Below, piece after piece: positions 60,867 through 64,000 of a stretch of 64,000 nt of DNA. The position numbers and the translations under genes are program-made. Position 1 is the first letter of the stretch. Every line of letters begins with the position of its first letter. The notes under the pieces are model-generated. The model made no database searches and was not told where the DNA came from. It was given only the letters and a program-made list of their open reading frames with translations. The stretch lies in the NCBI RefSeq assembly GCF_042432445.1, contig NZ_JBHLXE010000027.1:1-64000 (forward strand). The letters are read 5' to 3'. Source of the DNA: Thorsellia kenyensis (GTDB lineage Bacteria; Pseudomonadota; Gammaproteobacteria; Enterobacterales; Thorselliaceae).

Positions 60867-62324
60867 ATGAAACAGTTATTATTTTGTTTTTTATGCTTGG
60901 TACCTTTATCTATTTTGGCTGAAATAAATATTTCAGATTTATCAGATAAAGCTAATCAAGGTGATGCCAGAGCAAAATTTGCTCTTGGTCTTATGTATAA
61001 TGATGGTAAAGGTGTGAAACAAGATTATTTAAAAGCTAAAAAATATTTTGCATCTGCCGCTGATCAAAATAATGCAAAAGCACAATTTAGACTTGGAGTT
61101 ATGTATGATGATGGCAAAGGTATAAGGCAAGATCACGAAAAAGCCAGAAAATATTATGAATTAGCGGCTAAGCAAAATGATCCAAGAGCGCAATTTAGGC
61201 TTGGAGTTATTTATTATGATGGTAAAGGTGTGAGGCAAGATCGCGGAAAGGCTTTAAAATATTATGAGTTAGCGGCTAATAAAGGTTCTGCTAATGCACA
61301 ATATATTCTTGGAACCATCTATGATGATGGTCAAGTTGTAATTCAAGATTACCAAAAGGCTAAAAAATATTATGAATTAGCAGCTAAACAAGATGATGCA
61401 AGAGCACAATTTAGGCTTGGAGATATGTATCATGATGGGAAAGGTGTAGGGAAAGACCTAGAAAAGGCAATAAAATATTATGAAATAGCTGCCATTCATG
61501 GTGATGTAAGTGCGCAAAATTTGCTTGGAACTGCGTATTATTATGGATTTGGTGTGAAGCGAAATATCCTGAAAGCTAAAAAATATTATGAATTAGCAGC
61601 TAAACAAGGTGATGCAAATTCTCTATTCGATCTTGGATATATGTATGATAAGGGGGAATATGTGAGGCAAGATCATCAAAAGGCTCAAAAATATTATGAA
61701 TTAGCAGCTAAACAAGATGAACCAAGAGCAAATTTTATGCTTGGGATTATGTATGATGATGGTAAAGGCGTAAAGCAAGATCACGAAATAGCTTTAAAAC
61801 ATTATGAATCAGCGGCTAGTCAAGATCATGTAGATGCACAATTTAAACTTGGAACTATCTATTATGAAGGTAAAAATGTAAATCCAGATTACGAGAAAGC
61901 TAAAAAATATTTTAATTTAGCGAGTAGTAAAGGTGATGTAAGAGCGTCATCTGCCCTTGGAGTTATGTATTATGATGGAAAAGGGGTAAAACAAGATTAC
62001 AAAAAAGCGAAATATTATTTTGAAATAGGAACTTTTAAACAAGATGCGAATTCACAATTTAAACTTGGGTTCATGTATGACAAAGGTGAAGGTGTAGAAA
62101 AAAATTATCTGGAAGCTAAAAAGTATTATGAATTAGCTGCTAATCAAGGGAATGTAGATGCTCAATTCTTTCTTGGAGAGTTGTATCATTTTGGAAATGG
62201 AGTGGAGGTAGATTTCAATAAAGCTAAGTATTATTACGGATTAGCATGTGATAAGGGATATCAAAATGGTTGTGATTCGTCTGAAAAATTGAACAAAAAA
62301 GTTTCTAACATGTCAAAATTATGA
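60867..62324 (+). CDS. secreted Sel1-repeat protein, 12 repeats
   Basis: 485 residues from ATG 60867 (TTGAGGTG five bases upstream; GTG 60861 possible). Signal peptide KQLLFCFLCLVPLSILA, then twelve 36-residue Sel1 repeats of the form AQFRLGVMYDDGKGVRQDHEKARKYYELAAKQ.D, ending in YYGLACDKGYQNGCD. Same leader, signal peptide and end (ACD..) as the six-repeat protein at 34169, so the two are paralogues of different repeat number. Periplasmic or secreted scaffold. The gene is intact amid decayed DNA, which suggests selection. Confidence 0.85.
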   Translation: MKQLLFCFLCLVPLSILAEINISDLSDKANQGDARAKFALGLMYNDGKGVKQDYLKAKKYFASAADQNNAKAQFRLGVMYDDGKGIRQDHEKARKYYELAAKQNDPRAQFRLGVIYYDGKGVRQDRGKALKYYELAANKGSANAQYILGTIYDDGQVVIQDYQKAKKYYELAAKQDDARAQFRLGDMYHDGKGVGKDLEKAIKYYEIAAIHGDVSAQNLLGTAYYYGFGVKRNILKAKKYYELAAKQGDANSLFDLGYMYDKGEYVRQDHQKAQKYYELAAKQDEPRANFMLGIMYDDGKGVKQDHEIALKHYESAASQDHVDAQFKLGTIYYEGKNVNPDYEKAKKYFNLASSKGDVRASSALGVMYYDGKGVKQDYKKAKYYFEIGTFKQDANSQFKLGFMYDKGEGVEKNYLEAKKYYELAANQGNVDAQFFLGELYHFGNGVEVDFNKAKYYYGLACDKGYQNGCDSSEKLNKKVSNMSKL

Positions 62325-62562
62325 GTACATTTGGATAAAATATTTATACTCAATAGAAATTAAGATGGGGGGTTCGGCATTTCCTACATACTATTGGATC
62401 GAAATAAAATCTGCATCGGCAACTAGTAGTGGCTTCAGTATAATTATTTCCAAACAAAAATAATTTATATTAAAAAACTTCTTTTTTTAAGCTAGAAAAT
62501 TTTTAAGTAATTAAAACATAGATGTGTTCACCGCGATATTGCAATCACATATAGATTAAAAT
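62325..62562 (+). other. short intergenic region
   Basis: Nothing but AT-rich sequence. A GGGG run at 62367-62371. Confidence 0.5.
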
Positions 62563-62799
62563 GTGCTGATGGAATGGTGTTTTGTGAAACCAATCATTAG
62601 GAGATTTGTATGCTTTATTTGTGATGATGAAAGGCCTTTCAATATCGGCTACAAGACTGGCGTTAAATCGGCTCCAGCTGCGTTATTTAAGAGATATCGT
62701 CGTGAGCGTGGACTTAAAAGGCAATGCTTAACCTGTCAGAATAGACAGAAATTCCAACGTTTAAATACTGATTTTGGAAATTCGGCAAGGTTAAACTAA
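62563..62799 (+). CDS. small Cys-pair (zinc-finger-like) protein
   Basis: Up to 78 residues. Starts at GTG 62563, ATG 62569 or GTG 62584 are possible; the last gives a protein beginning KPIIRRFVCFICDDERPF. Two Cys pairs (CFIC, CLTC) 40 residues apart and a basic middle (LFKRYRRERGLKRQ) suggest a zinc-binding nucleic-acid protein. It may belong to the decayed phage's early genes. Confidence 0.5.
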   Translation: MLMEWCFVKPIIRRFVCFICDDERPFNIGYKTGVKSAPAALFKRYRRERGLKRQCLTCQNRQKFQRLNTDFGNSARLN

Positions 62800-62921
62800 A
62801 AGTCGATATATAGAATTAGGCTAAAATCAGAGTTTTTAGCCTGTAAACAAACACATAAAAAACGCAAGAATAAATTAAACCTTCGTGTCTTGAAATATTA
62901 AAACAATCGATCAAAAAACAT

Positions 62922-63629
62922 TTATTGGGTTATATGACTTAAATCCATAGCATATTTTTTAGGATTATTTTTTAAATAATAAACGGTAACTTGATTATTT
63001 TTAATCTTGTCTGATGGATCGATAAAAAGGTTGTCACTGACAAAATTATAGGTCTTAAAATTGATTTTATCTTCCCATTTTGCATAAATACGATAGGGAT
63101 TTTTACCATTTACTTTTAAGTTGTCCATTCTTTTTATTTCAAAAACAGTTGCAATGACGGCAATCCCATCTTGTTTGTATTTCTTTAAGTCTTTAGTTTT
63201 TAATAAAATAAATAATACAATACCAATAATCAGCGATACGACAGTAAAAACCGCAAGGATTATTGTTCCAAACCATAGAGTTAAAAAAGTGTTAATTTCT
63301 GCTTTGTCTGGTGATAGGGGATCATAAAGAACCTCTACATATTCACCAACATAAAATGCAGGGGGATTTGAACCAGTACTTTCAATAAGTAGATGTTCTT
63401 TGTCTTGATTATCTTTGTATTTTACAACAGGGAAATAAACCAAAGAATTCTTTTGTGAGCTTGAGTGATTATTAGATGTTTCTTCTTTCAAAGAAACAAC
63501 CACGCCAGATGTTTTATTGTAGGTGTTGATTTGATTCGAGACATGTAAAACTGAAAAAATTAACCCTATTAAAAGAGCTATCCCTAAAATCAAAAAAATA
63601 TATCTTAGTAACTTATTTGTTTTTATCAT
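62922..63629 (-). CDS. DUF3592 membrane protein
   Basis: 235 residues. Membrane helices at ~8-30 and ~120-143 flank a beta-rich domain with VVSLKEE, YFPVVKYKDNQ and VGEYVEVLYDPLSPDKAEI, the DUF3592 pattern. The C-terminal domain repeats a similar strand plan (VTVYYLKNNPKKYAMD). Function of the family is unknown. It faces away from the prophage debris and is probably a resident chromosomal or cargo gene. Confidence 0.75.
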   Translation of the reverse strand: MIKTNKLLRYIFLILGIALLIGLIFSVLHVSNQINTYNKTSGVVVSLKEETSNNHSSSQKNSLVYFPVVKYKDNQDKEHLLIESTGSNPPAFYVGEYVEVLYDPLSPDKAEINTFLTLWFGTIILAVFTVVSLIIGIVLFILLKTKDLKKYKQDGIAVIATVFEIKRMDNLKVNGKNPYRIYAKWEDKINFKTYNFVSDNLFIDPSDKIKNNQVTVYYLKNNPKKYAMDLSHITQ

Positions 63630-64000
63630 TTCAAACCTTAAATATAAGAGTTAGTTTTTATTATGAAGAAATGTAATTAAGAAAGGAATAGATGGCTTAT
63701 ATTAGAAATGAGTTAAAGCAATCCTAATTTCAGTAAAAAAAATTCAAAAATAAAAATATCAATGAGTATTATTAAATAAAATTATTCAATTCATAGTGTA
63801 AAAAAATTCATTCTTAAAAAAATGAATCTTATCGATAAATAAGAGTGAATGCAAACTTATTTATTTAGAAGGTTTTTTATAAAATTCACAGGATTAAAAT
63901 CTTATTCAGTCTTTAGCTATGACGACAACTATATATTATAATTTTTCCTTCCATAATATTTTCTTGGGGTTAATTTAGTCTAATAAAAAGAATTTTCAAA
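63630..64000. other. AT-rich end of window
   Basis: No gene visible. Very AT-rich with many A and T runs. It may hold the promoter of the DUF3592 gene and of a gene beyond the window. Confidence 0.5.

Overview
The window is AT-rich DNA from a low-GC gammaproteobacterium. The gene set (lambda-type lysis, tail and nin genes, an rrn-like boxA, Sel1-repeat secreted proteins) points that way. An Orbaceae- or Pasteurellaceae-like host would fit, but the genus cannot be fixed from the sequence. About 1-46.6 kb is most of one lambdoid siphovirus prophage. From 47.7 kb on there are two further, damaged integrated elements that share a tRNA-derived attachment-type repeat.

Prophage, left to right. 63-900 holds a leftward early transcription unit: promoter, TTCAAT-type operators, a boxA close to the transcript start, a ~400-nt untranslated leader, a terminator and a small gene. 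919-2880 carries genes on the repressor strand, between repressor and leftward promoter, which is the place lambda uses for rexAB. 2876-4571 is the immunity switch (S24 repressor, Cro-like protein, CII/YmfL-like protein). 4612-8569 is replication and nin (O-like protein, DnaB helicase, NinB, NinG, Q antiterminator), followed by a late promoter with a terminator just downstream. 8734-10448 is lysis (two holin-like proteins, M15 endopeptidase, nested spanins). 10540-13053 is accessory: a Tad2-like (DUF2829) anti-defence protein, a tRNA with CAU anticodon and small membrane or hypothetical proteins. 13156-24724 is a ParB-methyltransferase fusion, terminase, portal, head and tail-tube genes, and the G/G-T frameshift pair. 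27924-46621 is the tail: tape measure, M, L, K, I, J, fibre and fibre assembly.

The tail operon is interrupted by cargo in three places. 24.7-27.8 kb holds an antirepressor-like protein, an ImmA-like peptidase with a membrane partner, and secreted proteins. 31.5-36.6 kb holds small membrane proteins, a lipoprotein, a BRO-type antirepressor behind a C4-like structured RNA, a Sel1 protein and a HEPN pair. 37.7-38.6 kb holds a DUF2971 protein. A 35-bp terminator-plus-leader sequence is identical upstream of the tape-measure gene and of M.

Element 2 lies at 47.7-56.9 kb between two 147-bp direct repeats that begin with the 3' end of a tRNA-Arg-like gene. It starts with an integrase N-terminus joined in frame to a DUF1998 helicase C-terminus. 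It then has an HsdR C-terminal scrap and four apparently intact genes: an OLD-like AAA ATPase with a TOPRIM-type C-terminus, a DUF2971 protein, a uracil-DNA-glycosylase-fold protein and a PD-(D/E)XK nuclease. This is the best candidate for an undescribed defence module.

Element 3 (56.9 kb onward) starts with another internally deleted integrase. Decayed tape-measure-like and J-like tail sequence and a broken IS3-family transposase follow, then an intact 12-repeat Sel1 protein. The window ends with a small Cys-pair protein, a DUF3592 membrane protein and gene-free AT-rich DNA.
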